DNA of 64,000 nt, from contig NC_135358.1 in the NCBI RefSeq assembly GCF_051622035.1, positions 22,138,501-22,202,500 of the forward strand, in the 5' to 3' direction. Of this stretch, positions 36,896 to 50,400 are shown one piece after another. The notes beneath the pieces are model-generated. The model saw only the letters and a list, made by a program, of their open reading frames with translations. It was not told where the DNA came from and made no database searches. The position numbers and the translations under genes are program-made. This DNA comes from Arctopsyche grandis. Lineage: Eukaryota; Arthropoda; Insecta; Trichoptera; Hydropsychidae. The first letter of the stretch is position 1. The number at the start of each line of letters is the position of its first letter.

Positions 36896-37189
36896 TTGGT
36901 ATGGCTCTGGATACTGACTTGCGTGTCCGTTGGCTTTCGGCTGCTGCTGCTGTTGCTGCTGCTGCTGCTTGGCGTGATAGTGTCCGTTGTTGTTGACGTG
37001 ACCGTTCTGCTGAGGATACACGTGTCCGTGGCCGTGGCCGTAGCCCTGGGCATGGCCGTTGTGGCCATTGTGGCCATTGTGTCCGTTGGGCAGGATGGCC
37101 TCGCTAGTGCTGGGGCGCAGCCTCGTCTGTTGGCCCCCGTTCTGGACGGGGGGCGCAGGCTGCGACTGGGTCCTCATGAACTTTTTCAT
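36896..37189 (-). CDS. First coding exon, His/Gly/Gln-rich protein
   Basis: A minus-strand ATG at 37,189 (context GTGAGAAATGAAA) opens a GC-rich frame starting MKKFMRTQSQPAPPVQNGGQ. It continues with NGH triplets repeated three times, alternating GHGHGH, an NNNGHYH segment and a run of nine Gln encoded mostly by CAG. This low-complexity profile is typical of N-terminal exons of insect regulatory or cytoskeletal proteins; I do not recognise which. Two donors are possible: CAA|GTGTTT (exon 36,896-37,189, phase 0) or GCAA|GTCAGT (exon 36,919-37,189, phase 1). The frame beyond runs into a (TA)n tract and is not real. No downstream exon could be joined with confidence, so the first intron must be long. 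Confidence 0.7.
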
Positions 37190-40126
37190 TTCTCACTACA
37201 CACTCCCACACCGCTCAATTTCATTCATCGAATAAATGACAATATAATACATGGATAAGAAGGAATCACATTCATTTATCTATACATAATAATTACACGA
37301 ACGTGTCGCAGCACGTGCACTCTCGTAGACCGATCCATCGTTCACACTATCGAACGGAAGCGACGCGGTGCCGCATGTTGACGATCGCTGCAAATAAAAA
37401 TGTTCAATTGTTAATCTTATGCGTATATGTATGTAATGAGGCGATATTTTATTTTATAATTGGGTCAATTTTAAAATACAAATATGAACATAGTTATAGC
37501 AACGTGAAATGGTATTTTCCGATATTATCTATCTCAATTAATGAACCGAATATCACATATTTTTCCTACCTATTAAATCATTGCCATTTTTTATTTGTTT
37601 CATCTCTTTTAAAAGTCAACGAGAAGACACTAAAGAGGACACGTATCATGCACACATACATATATTTATGTGTATTATAAAAAAAATGTCAGTTGAGGCG
37701 AGGCTCAAAAATGCGTATATAATATAAAAAAGTCAAGCATTGCTAATGGCATGAGTGATAAAACCAATGTGGTATATTTAACATTAAGTTTTCCTTCTTC
37801 TTTTTAAAACATACCGTTTAACCACATGAAACAATGTCTTTAGCAATGACAATAAACATTATTTAAGAATAGTTTTTTTTTTTTAAAAGCTTTTATTTAG
37901 TTTGAAATGTATATGTACATATCTGCCGTTCGTATATATATTTTTAGTCGAGTCAATCCCGATCGTCAAATTGATCCGATATTTATCACCTCCAATGGTT
38001 TAAAAATCGTTTGCAAGCTTCGAGATATGAAAAAAAAAGGAATTATATCCTACAATGGCTACTTGACAGATATGTAAATATAAATACAAATTATACTGAT
38101 AAATGTTTTCGTGTGTGATGAATTCTTATAAAATATTCGAAAAAAAGAAGTTACATATGTATGTATAACGAATATTTTTAGTGTGTATTCGTGAATTACT
38201 GTACTGATTCCAAATTTTCATATCACGTCAATTGAAAACCGCTAATCTACATATTATATTTCTTATCACCTCTCACAAAATTTCAAATGCTATATGTATT
38301 ATATTTGTGAGAAAAAAAATTATATGTACCTACATATGTACATATGTATGTAAATCAACATTTCATTTCTTTGATTATTATTATACACGATTAAAAATAG
38401 GCTTTCATCAAATCTGACTGTTGCATCAACGATCGAACGTATCGATTACGACACCCGTATCTTTAGCATTTACGAAAAAAAATTAAATAATTGAATGACA
38501 ACATACGAAATGACGCGTCCGCGCTAAAATTTTCCTCCATTGATCATCATCATCATCGTCGTCGCGGAGTTATAAATACACGGTATAAGTAAACGTTCGT
38601 CGTACATAGCACGTGAACGCTGAATAATGAGAAGTCATACATTTTGAGCTAAAATAGTACGATAATAATAATAATAATAAAAATTGTAGAACGCCTAACG
38701 TTATATTCGAGGCGAGGTTCAAAATCCGCGAGCGGTTAAGTTAACGGATTCGGTGCTGAGGCGAGCGTATATGTATGTACATACAATAAACACTATGTAG
38801 GTATATGTATGTATAATATTATATACATACATACATACATAGGTATACATGTGTGTGAACACGTCGACCCACTTAGCCCGTTAAATGTTATTATCAATTT
38901 AATCATTATTGTAATTAATTCGGAAACGAAACCAAAATCGCGCAAAACGCTCGCGACCTTCGAGCGGCGGAAACGAGCCGAAGCTTTTCAGCGCAACCGT
39001 TTTGCTTGTGCGGAAAATTGGCGAGAAATTTCCAACGCGCGAACAATCTCGATCGTTTCCACACCGAATACATGCATGCATAATATCCAGGACTCGGTGC
39101 GTTTTCATCATTGGGAAATGCTTGAATTGAGTGTGAAACAATTATTCAATTAGGCGAGGGTCTGTCGGTTTGCGATATCAGCTGTTTCATTGACTTCAAT
39201 CTTTTCCTACTCAATTTCTATTTTATACTCTGCATAATGAAAATTTATAATACCATCGATTAGTTACCCATCAAAATCCTAAATGTCAGGGAATTGGGGT
39301 AAAACCTACATATTTTAGCAAAAGCCTGGGAAACTATTTTATATCTGAATTGTAAACAAATAATATACAGGAACCTAATTTGAAATATAAATTAAAATGA
39401 TTTTATTACATATGTATACGTAACAATATATAATATGTTCATGTTGTATTTATATATGTATGTTTCACGATGAAAATATACATATAAACCGTTATAATTG
39501 AAAGTGGCAAAAGTCCACTTTTCTTCATTCCGAGAAATATCTCGCAAAACATAAAATATATTTTTATGCGTTTAACATTAAAAAAAAAAATAAACATATA
39601 TATATATATATTAAACTGGTGGCCTGTAATACATTTATTCCGCTTTTGTGAGATTCTGGACATATCGAGTTAAAAGAAATAATAAAATTTCTGAATTAAG
39701 TCTAACAGAATTAGTTAGAACTGAAAATTTGACTTCCGCCACTTTCAAATATAACGGCTCATATATGTACGTTCCGACGAGAGGGGGGTAAAGTTCCAGG
39801 ACCCGGACTACTCGAGGGGCCCGTGTCGGGACATCCTACTGACCGAAATTGATATTTTATATTATTTTATTTTACATAAAAATACATGTATTTATTTTAG
39901 CGCTAAATGTTTATTATTTTTCGATTCACGAATTATTTGTATCTTTTCTTTTAGTTTGTCACAAGGCCCGGAATTAATTTTCCCAGAGCATATATGTATG
40001 TATGTATACCTTTGGAACACTAAATATAGCACTTCACTACACTTTAACATTCAAAGAATTATCTTTGTTAAGTTTGCTATCGATCAAAAAAAAGTGGAAA
40101 TAATATTTACTATATGTAGATATATA
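37190..40126. other. Spacer upstream of the His/Gly exon
   Basis: Probably includes 5' UTR and promoter of the minus-strand gene: GC-richer DNA at 37,290-37,390 and at 38,920-39,130 may mark exons or regulatory elements. No coding region is supported. CATA microsatellites lie near 38,770-38,850 and a (TA)n stretch near 39,597-39,612. Confidence 0.35.
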
Positions 40127-40425
40127 CAGAGCCGTACGAAGAGGGGGGGGGGGGCAAAATCGTCATAACCAATTTGATTTTTGAATGCGAATTTTATTCG
40201 AGTGTAAAAAGCTTCCGAAATTTTTACAAAACTGGACCATTTAAAATTCTTTCGATTCATTAATAGCTCATTTTTCTTAACAGTATACATATCATCATCA
40301 CAACTAATGAAAATTGGAATGATGTATTTAGTATAATGTAAATAAATATGATTTTAAACGGAGGGGATGGGTGGGGCCAAATTCAATATTTTGCCCCGGG
40401 CGCAACTTTTTCTTCGCACGCCTTT
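40127..40425. mobile_element. Miniature inverted-repeat element with poly-G
   Basis: The left end CAGAGCCGTACGAAGAGGGG runs into a G tract of about 12 and CAAAAT. The right end, reverse-complemented, is AAGGCGTGCGAAGAAAAAGT followed by a CCCGGGGCAAAAT-type stretch. The 14-16 bp imperfect terminal repeats share CG(T)NCGAAGA. No clear target duplication and no coding capacity; superfamily uncertain (hAT-like termini). Confidence 0.5.
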
Positions 40426-41975
40426 AAGTACGTACATATTATATTAGTTATAAAGAAAATATTTTGAAGCTGTGGAAATAAATTGATTCACTTTTATATT
40501 ACTTTATTATGTAGTAATAATATATAATTTTGAATTTTTATTTTCAGTAATGGATTATTCATAATAAAATATTTTTCAGTTTTTTTTTATAATCTCGTTA
40601 ATGTAAAAAAACTTTTATTAATTAAATAATTTATAATGCAATATGCGATAATTTCAATAGTCACTAATAAACTAACACTTTTCCGAATGATAGCACCAAT
40701 TTCTCACTACTCAAATTTAGCAATGTGCATATGCACATAGTATTTAGCAAAGTTTGAAAATACCAAGGAATATATGTTTAATACCAAAAAATCCGTTTAA
40801 GCTTAAAAAAAGTTTGTCACCAACACATTTCAAATGTCACGAAGAGGCTGACATTTTCGGTGAAACTGTTGAACAAATCAAAGGCGAAACTAACGCCATT
40901 CAAAACAAACGATGCGCATCTAAAGAGAATAATTTTTTACACTTCCTACAAGCACATGTCCGAAAAGATTTTCCGTTCTTATAAAAACAGAATTTCCATA
41001 GATTCACCGATTGTTATATGCACATTTCAATTTGCATACGAATTTACATATTTTTATTGCACAACTCAATTTCGAATAAAAAACAAATGAAAACTCAATA
41101 CGAAAACTTTTAATTCCTGAACATTTGTTTTGTAATATAATAAACAAATGAACGAAAACTGTTCTACAACGGCCATATTTATTTTCCGACCGAACTACCC
41201 TTAATCTTCGACGAATTTGAGATTGGATTAATAATTAATTTGAAACTTTCAAAAATACCAAATCACTGAGAGAATTAGTTAATCGTAGAGATTCAATGTT
41301 ATGAATTTAAAAAATATAAAATTACATTTATCTGTTGGTCATATTCGTATCACTCGGGAAAACTCGTCACGAGACGAAATCGCGCGCATAACATCCGCGC
41401 GTCACAACGGTCACACTACGACTGAAAGACGTGCTGTGCGTCTAGTGTTGGAATTAAAAGGTACGTCAACGTAGACGTTCGACAACAATGTACGTCAATT
41501 TTTCCTCCACTACAAAATATGTAATCGGTAAAATGTATCTAGCTGATAAAAGAGGATTTGTTAAAGTTCACCTGCATGTGTATGCTACCACCTGTATGTC
41601 ACCTGCATGTGTAGCCACAATGAAAGAAATGCCTCGGGATTCAGACGATGACAAACAAATAAAGTCACTTGTTGGTATTATTTAAATAAAAGAGTAAAAT
41701 TTTGTTTCGATTTAAATTTAAAAAGCAACAAAGGTAACAAATCAAGAAATTACACTATATTCTAAATTTGTAACACAGAAACAAAATTTAGCACATACAT
41801 AAGAGAAATGTTTCATAATCATAAAATGTGTGCTAAAATTAGACCGACATAGATATAGATTTATATTTCATACGAAATAGTCTTCTGTATTATTGAAGTT
41901 CGGAAAAACATTGCAATCATGTTACGTGGCTTATAATATACATATGTGCTGCCTTCTCAAAGAAAGGAATATGTA
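40426..41975. other. Non-coding spacer
   Basis: Two overlapping plus frames (76 codons each, 40,754-41,090) have lysine-rich composition but no motif. A short CpG-rich patch lies around 41,350-41,450. No gene assigned. Confidence 0.35.
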
Positions 41976-42225
41976 AATAATTTGGTAAACGGGTTACACC
42001 CCAAATGTGAATCGCTACCTGGATAACCGCCGCTACGAAAATTACTCGCGCGGGTTTCCTGTTGCAGGAAAATTGTCGTACAGAAAACTGCCCAAATATT
42101 GCTCAATGCCTTTTTATACGAGATTTGGGCAGTTTTCTGTACGTCAATTTTCCTGTGTGATCCGCGCGAGGGATTTTCGTAGCGGTTCACATTTGGTATG
42201 TTATCACCAAACCAAATAATTTATA
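41976..42225. mobile_element. Fold-back palindromic element of about 250 bp
   Basis: Arms of about 115 and 100 bp pair around a centre near 42,110. Shared segments include CAAATGTGAA, CGCTACGAAAAT, CTCGCGCG, AGGAAAATTG and the nearly perfect CGTACAGAAAACTGCCCAAA. The outer ends pair AATAATTTGGT with ACCAAATAATT. The left arm has an extra 14 bases (about CTGGATAACCGC). The frames on both strands are mirror images of this palindrome. It is unrelated in sequence to the fold-back at 17,961. Confidence 0.7.
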
Positions 42226-44140
42226 GTAGACATAATTGACGTTTTGGCCAACTTAACTATGTATAAAGTAGTTAATTTTTACTAGCCTCTTCTTACTTCA
42301 CTTTCGATTTTATTGTCTGACGAAGATTGGGTTCTTATCCAATCATTTTTTATAAATGAAGAAGTATTACCTTGAATACTTAATGCTAAATCATAAAGTG
42401 TCTTATTACGGGTGCTTTCCACTATTTTGCCGCAGGGCGGGCCTTCTCCAGACGGGGTTCCGGGTGCAAAATAAATTTGGATCCCAAAATTATGAATAAA
42501 TACAATATAAAAACAATTAATTCGAAGAGTATCGTTCTCCGTTTTTTAATGTTTTATTAGAATTGTCATTGCATCCGCTGCTCCCTCAAGCTGGGCAGCC
42601 CTAATTGTTGGAGACAAACCAAAATAATGAATATCTACATATTCCAATTTAGTAGCATTTAGATGGAGGAAATGTTACCAAAAATATAATCAATCAATCT
42701 GAACTAGTACATCAACCTAGAATAAAAATATTGTACTTACCTTTTTTACAAAAAGCAAAAACTATTCACTAATAGCATATTAATTACCTTGCGTGAACTG
42801 AACAAAACATCGCACATTATGTAACACGGTTCACCCATTTGTAAAAAAATAAAAACGATTAGACAGTAGGAAAAATATATCGTTGAATCTACTGTTTTGT
42901 AAAATATTATACCACATACAACAAACTTTGTATATAAACATACCTACGCTAGTAAATTAATAGTTTGGCGGGCGTCCACGTTGCTGTACTGAAGTAGCGG
43001 CAAGTGGCAGTTGCGTCAAAACACCTGTTGCCACTTTTTCGAACACTTCCTCAAAAGCAGATGCTACCCCCATAAAATACACCCTACCACGTGTTCAACC
43101 CCTTTTTCATTTTACTTCACCTCCCTGCGATTTTTAGGTTACCTAAACCTCTTAGAACTACTTGATATAAAAACAATGTTTGGATTTCAACCTGGTGTAA
43201 AATGGCAAATGCTTCAATAGCGCGTGCTTTGCAATCCGAATCTACGGATATATTCTGCTAATGCGGTAATGAAACAAGTGTAAAATTAGAACTTGGAGCT
43301 CGGAATGTTTTCCATAGGGTTTTCGAGTGGAACCTAGAGCTGGAACACGGAACATTATACATACATATATCCAGGGGATTTGCCTGAGCTGGAACACTGA
43401 AAATTTTGACTGCTCCACTGCTCTACATTAAAAATATAATCTCTGATATTTTTTTAAAAGCCAAAAAATATAATCTTATAACTAAATCCACTTAAATATC
43501 AAGAGTGGGATACCAAAACGACAAACATCAATTTTAAAGACAAACTTTTCTTTAAAAATTGCTTACTTATAATATGAAACTTAAATTTTTGAAAATTGAT
43601 AGTTGCAATTAACGTTTTACTCAGAAGCAGAGTTGAAGCAAATATCCTGGTGCGCAAATAAAACGATTAAAACATCTGCCTGCATAGACTATAGTCTCTA
43701 TATTCGTTAGAAGTAGCATTGAAAATGATGTCTTAAAAGTGAGCTGAAAGCAGAAAAAAGCCCATTCAATGGTTTATTTATTTATCACATTAATCGAGAA
43801 TCCTTCTATGAAATTACACTGATAAATATTCAAGAACACATGCTTAGTTCTTCATTAAAAATGAATCAATTAAAAAACGATTACAAGTTCATGGTTTACT
43901 TTTATTATCATGGAATTCTGAATCGTAAATTTGACAATTTCGATAAAAAAAAACAATAAATAACTGAAGTGTTAAAAAAATGTAGCTAAAAATGAATTTT
44001 CATATTCATAATGTATAGCTACAATCTTTTATCTACATATGTATGTATATACCACACAGCACAGAATAATCGACCTTTTTATGCATTTATTTTTAAATTT
44101 TATGTTAATAAATTCTACATTAACATATACTAAACCCACT
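42226..44140. other. Non-coding spacer
   Basis: No gene supported; a GC-rich 60-base patch near 42,420-42,480 is unexplained. Confidence 0.4.
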
Positions 44141-44241
44141 GCTGTCCCTTATACCCCATCTCAACCAATAGCATTTCACACGTATAATGTTATATTATCT
44201 GCACGAAATGCTATTGTTCGAGAGATGGTGTAAGGGACAGC
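44141..44241. repeat. 41-bp-arm hairpin
   Basis: The left arm starts GCTGTCCCTTATACCCCATC and includes CAATAGCATTTC. The right arm is its near complement, GAAATGCTATTG to GATGGTGTAAGGGACAGC, with a loop of about 18 bases. It lies 180 bases beyond the stop codon of the large minus-strand gene, so it could fall in that transcript's 3' UTR. A miniature element or structured RNA are both possible. Confidence 0.6.
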
Positions 44242-44421
44242 ATGCGCGTTTTACTTGTATGTAAGTGTCTTCCTAAGGCAAATACACAAATAGGATTAGC
44301 AATTAATTTCATGGCAAAATGATAACATCTCTGTATAAAATTTGTTTTTACAAAGATTAATTGCTATTCCTTTAGTACAAGAATAAATATAAACATTACA
44401 ATTAAATTATTACAATAAATA

Positions 44422-47400
44422 TTAGTGATTTGTCTGACCACCCCGTCTATAGTAGTCTCCATATGGTCTGTTGCCACCTCGACCGCGACCACCTGGATTT
44501 CTCTGAGCACCTCTACCTCTGGTATTGTTGAAGTGATTGAAATCATCGGAGGGATATGAGCTATTATTACCCGTCATGGGAGCATTATAGTAGGATTGAA
44601 ATTGATTTGAATTTTGAGAATTGTTCCAAGACACGTTCGGTTGATTAACCTTGAATGAATCTTTGTTAGTCACATAACGTCCCAAATCTTGCTGTAAACC
44701 ACTACCGACCTTCATCTGATTTCCAACGTTCATCTGATTACCGGTGTTCATCTGATTACTGGTGTTCATCTGATTTCCAAAATTCATCTGATTGCCAACA
44801 TCCATTGGATTGCTGATATTCATTTGATTGCCAGCATTCATCGAATTGCCAACATTCAACGAATTGCCAACATTCATCGAATTGCCAACATTCATCGAAT
44901 TGCCAACATTCATCGAATTGCCAACATTCATATGATTGCCATAAGGATTCATTTTATTTTGATTATCAAATTTACCCATACCACGGTTGTCACCATAATG
45001 GAAATTATCAGACATAGGGTTTTCTCCAGAAAATTTATTTGAGGAAGTGTTGTAGGCATTTTGCATTTGAATATTTCTGTTTTGTTGCGGTGCTTGATCC
45101 ATCTTGTTCGCCTGTTTTGGAATGTAAGAGTCTGTATGTCTGTAAAGTCCACTGCTTTGTGGTAACAAAGATCGATTTGGCTGATCATTCATATTATATT
45201 GATTATTCATTGGCATCTTGGGCAACATATCTCGGGGGTTAGGCAACATACTCTGATTATTTGGCTGCATTGGAAACGATTGTTGACGAATTGGTGGAGT
45301 GTTTACTATATCTCTTTGCTGCATGTTCATATAACCAGGTTTCAAAGATGGAGAATTCATAATTGGATCGTGCGATACAGTAGGCAAATTCACCGGAATT
45401 AAGTTAGATGCGTTCTTTACAAGTTCTAAGACGTTTGCAAGAGTTGCAGCGTCTATATCAGTTTTATCAGTGTCAATAGGGTTTTGGATTTCACTTGTGT
45501 CTGAATCTGTAGGGGCCACTGTTTGGGCATCATTTGACTCGTCTCTGCCATCTTTTAAAGATTGCTTGATTATTTCAAGCTCTTCTTGAAGTTGTCTCTC
45601 CTTCACTTTTTCAGCTGCACACTTAATAACCTACAGCACAAAGTGTAATTTAAAAACATTGTCACAATTTCGTAATCTAATTTTAAATAAATATAAGACA
45701 AAATTACCTCTTCATAAGAATAGTCTTCATCATCATCGCTATCCTTGGACTTAACAGAAAAAGGTTTCTTATCTTCTGCCTTTTGAACATCAGCTTTGGG
45801 CTTTTCATCGACTGATGGATTCATACCACATGTACGATTCGAAAAAGGACTCAACCGTCCGGACGCTAAAATATGACAAATATCCAATATTACAATATTC
45901 CATTTCACAAATATTCAAGAGTTTAAAATTACCTAAAAGTAAACTATATTTATACCTTTCTTCCAACCTTTCTATGATTTCCATACTAGTATTAAATTCG
46001 TGTTCACTATTTTTTAAATTCCACATATAAAATAAATGTAGAAAATTGAAATGAAAAACTAAAAATGATATAAAAGTAATTTCCTGAACAAATACGCTTC
46101 GGGTAAATTTAATCGCGTTTGAAAACGGTTAGTTTCAAAATGCGATTGAAGGATTCACTCAATTCTAAATACCATATCATAGTTTAAGAATGTTATTAAT
46201 AAGTACTTAATATAAAGTGAAAATAGATTGGCGTATTCTACATACTTCTTTTACAACATTTACAGGTTTGATGGAGGATTGTAATGATATATATCTTATC
46301 AAATTTGATATTAAACATAGTGTATTTAATTCTATTCAAAAAATTATAAGTAACATAAAATGCACACACATAAAATCACAATTATAATAGAAACTGACCA
46401 ATAGTTATCGATTGTTGTTCGAGGTACAAATCAATATTGAAAATTTTTTTCAAATTTTCAACTCGCTGGGGATATTTAGATTCCAATCTCTTCAAATAAG
46501 CAACTAGACCATGTTGCTCGTCAGATGACAAATCTTTAAAGTTTTGTAATAATGTTTTCAAATCTGAATCGCTCAATTTATCTGAAAAAGCTGACTCGGC
46601 AGCGACGCTCGACGCAGCAACAGTAGTACTATACAAAATATATATTTATAAACATTTATAAAAATACAGAATATATAATAAAAATAATATTGATAATATA
46701 CTTTTTATCATAAGCTGTTTGTAAAGCTTGGAGTCCATTCATTGACTTATTATCTTCATCATTTTTAGTGGGAGATACATCTTTTTTGATGGATAATGTA
46801 GTGCTATGCATATTCATTAGCTGTGCTAATAAACCTAAAAGTACATATGCATAAAAGTAAATTTTTGGACAAAAATAATAAATAACTACTCCAATACTTG
46901 CAAAAATTATTTTTCAATTGAGGTAACAAATTGGCCACTTACTAGTAATAAATCTAATATATAATTTCGAAAGAGACTGTATGTATGTTTGTTTGGGTCG
47001 TAGATTCCGTGACTTTCAATTTAATAAAAAAACAAATATTCCAATAAATATAAATAAAATAAAACTATTCAAATAAATTTAATAATTACTATTAGATTGG
47101 CCATGTTTAAGCGGTTTATATAACAAATACCGAGCGAAGCCGTGTAAAAACACTAGTGAACTATATAATACATATGTACATGTACTTACTGCCACCAAAT
47201 GCATCTGTTGGTATATGTGATGCGTTTGCCATTCCGACAACTGCATTTATCAAGTCTTCGAGTTCTTCGGTAGACACATCGGTTTTGCCTTGGGCAACCA
47301 AAGCTGCAGCAATTTGAGTGGCAATAGCTGCCTTTTCTACCGGACCAACGCCTGCTACAGGTAGACTCTGTAAATGCATAATGTAAATTTGAAAAGATCC

Positions 47401-50400
47401 AGAATAAAAAATACGGAAAATTACATACGTATATATATTTGATTTTAATGAGTAAAATATACTTTGGCAAATTTCATCTCCTCCTGTTTCTTTTTATCTT
47501 CTTCTGCTTTCAACGATGCTCTATGTAGGAGTGTGGCGGTATATTGTATAGCTACTTTGGTAGCTTGTGTTGCATGAGATTCGATCAAATCAGCCAGTAA
47601 TTGGCCTTTTAATTTCTCTTTAACAGTCTCTAACAAAACTAAATAGACATCGTTGGCCAAAATGTCTTCGGATGAATTCGGCTTAGTCTTAAAGTATTGA
47701 GAAATTTTAAATAAATAATTGATGAAGTTTTATATCAGCCACATTTTGCAATGAGTAAAGAACTCTATAATACCTTCTCCATTTTTAGAACGGCTGCTAA
47801 TAAATCGATAACTTTAGGACCAAGACTGCCCAAATAATTTTCCAAAGCTGTGAGATGTCGTAGAACAACCACAACATTCAAATTTTCAAGATCAGCAGCA
47901 CTGACTTTACTTTCTTTCGTTTTTTGAATTTCTAGATTTCTCATACGAGGTTCAGGACTAAAATTGAATAAAAAAACAAAATTAAATTTTTCTTCACATC
48001 TGCAAAATAAATAATAAATCACTTATCAAAATTTACGTTAGTTAACAATACCTCTCTTTGTCATATTTTCGTTCATAATAATCAAATTCAGCAGATGATT
48101 CTCTGTTGAGTCCTAGTTCTTTTAATAGTTCATTCCTTTTTCCTTGTAAATCATCCTCAAATTTATCCTTGAGCTTCCGTCTCCATATTTGAGTCCATTC
48201 AGCATTTAAGTCAATGTTGCTATTTTTATCTATAAACAATATAAAAAAGCTTTTTAAAAAAGCTACTTACATAAAAAATAAATTATTACAAATTAGGGAT
48301 TGGTTTTTTACCATCACCATTTTGACTTCTGAATTTTAGCCATTCATTATGATATGAAGGATGAGATTTTGGATTTTCCTCATACTCTTCAAGGTCTGAC
48401 ATTAATTTTGATTTATTAATTCTCATTTTAGAATGATAAATAGACCATTTTACGTCTTTTCTTTCTCTCTAAAAATAATACGAAATTGTTTTAATTTATT
48501 ATATTTAAAATATTAATACATACATGTTTTCAGATGTACCTCTACTTTTGACATTTGTTCATTGAAATATCGAGATGAAGAATAATGTTTTGAACTACTG
48601 GATTTCCTAAAAATTATAAAAAAGCATTCATATTAAATTGTATACATATACAAATGTATTCATACTAAAATGAAACTACATATATATTTTGTTATAAAAA
48701 TTATTAATACAATATCACTTACAAATCATGAGGTGATGGCGAAAGTCGTCTTATTTTAGCATCTTTTTCTCCATATTTGATGCGCGTATCCCTATCCCTG
48801 TCCCTGTCCCTGTCTCTTTCCCTTCTTCGGTCATCGTACATTCGATCCCAACTACTGTCACGACTTCTTTTATTTTTTTCTCTTTCCATAGGTCGCCTTT
48901 CAGAACTTTTATCGCGACTTCTCCCTCGTCTATCTAACTCTCTATTTTTTTCTTGACTTCTTCCCCTATAGTTTCTATCCTTATCTTTACTGATTTCTCG
49001 GGGTCGCTTCATATTTCCGCGCTCCATGTTTCCACGATCAACCTTCGATTCTTTAATAGAGATTGACGGCTCGTGAATCTTAGGACTGGGAAATTAACAA
49101 AATCCAGTTAAATTATACATATATTAAATCTAAATGCCAATTAAAAATCTAATTTTTCAACAAAAATAATAAATAAATAGCTCTTTTCAATTGATAAATC
49201 AATATTTTAATAATCATTACCGAAAAGGGGGGTTATCAACAGTTGATACATCCGAATCTAATGGTAAATCGAGTTCTTTTAAAATCTCTTCTCGTTTTTT
49301 AGCCAAACTTTCATCATGTAAATCTCTCATTTTTTTACTCCAAAATTTGATCCATTCTGGCTTCATGTCACATTGCCAAATATCTTTTTTGTCTAAAAAC
49401 AATATTTGTTATATTAGTAATACACACATAAAACTTATTGCCCAAAAACTCAATATTTTTACCTCCTTGAAATTCTTTATATTTTTTATTCCAGTATTTC
49501 TTCCATTCTTCTTGATAACACGGATGTTTCTCTGGAAATTGTTCATTATATTCGAAAACTTTCTTTGCTTCTTCACAGCACTGGTTGAATTTTTTGCGGT
49601 ATAACATCCATTTTTTTTTATCTTCGGACTTTTTAATAAAATTTATTACTATTTGATAGAGTACAATTTATAATACATAATGTAAATAAATGGATTCTGT
49701 ACTTTTACTGAATATGTATTTATAATAAATTAAAGTGTCCTAAATACATGTATGTATGTACATGTAGGAACACAAAAAAATAATTTTAGTCGATCAGATG
49801 AAAATGAAATTTTTACTAATATGCAATATCTATACTGTGTATTAATGATTTACCTCTCTTACAACTGTTTTGAACTTCGGAATGGGTCGAGTTCTAAAAA
49901 AAAAACACCAAATGACAAAACATTAATATAAAGATAATTGATTAAAATCAATAAATCAATTATGTTTATGACTACAAAAGTTCCAAACCCTGTTAATGAA
50001 TTCCTGTCATTTGATCTACTACGAACTTGCCTTGTGCGAGGTGATCTATTACGCAGCGGTGATCGACTATTTCTTCTATAATTTCGATTTCTTGGAGAGG
50101 AAGTTGGAAATTGTGAATCTTTTCTGATATTCACACTTGAATCATTTTTGTTAAATTTAAAATTTCTATTCTGTAGCTTTGATTTAGATTCCAATACCCC
50201 TTTAATTGGTGAATTCAATATAATACAATCATTATCAAGATCTTCTTCAGACACATTACTCAAAGAAGAAATTGAATCAACCGACAAACGTTTCATTCGG
50301 ATTGCTGAAAAATAATAAGTATATTAAACATATAATAACTCACGCGTAAAAATCTGATATACATACATATTTATGTATTTAAAAGAAATCATTACATTTT

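Noticed and set aside
36664-37077. Longer frame with a Tyr-Ile run across the (TA)n tract
   Set aside because: It is a shifted or extended reading of the His/Gly exon running into a TA microsatellite past the splice donor.
41957-42219. Mirror-image frames of 70 and 77 codons
   Set aside because: They are produced by the second palindrome.
44824-45042. Plus-strand frame of repeated IHRIAN units
   Set aside because: It is the antisense of the MNVGNS coding minisatellite of the large minus-strand gene.
49191-49604. 137-codon plus frame
   Set aside because: It lies antisense to two well-supported exons of the CG7065-like gene.
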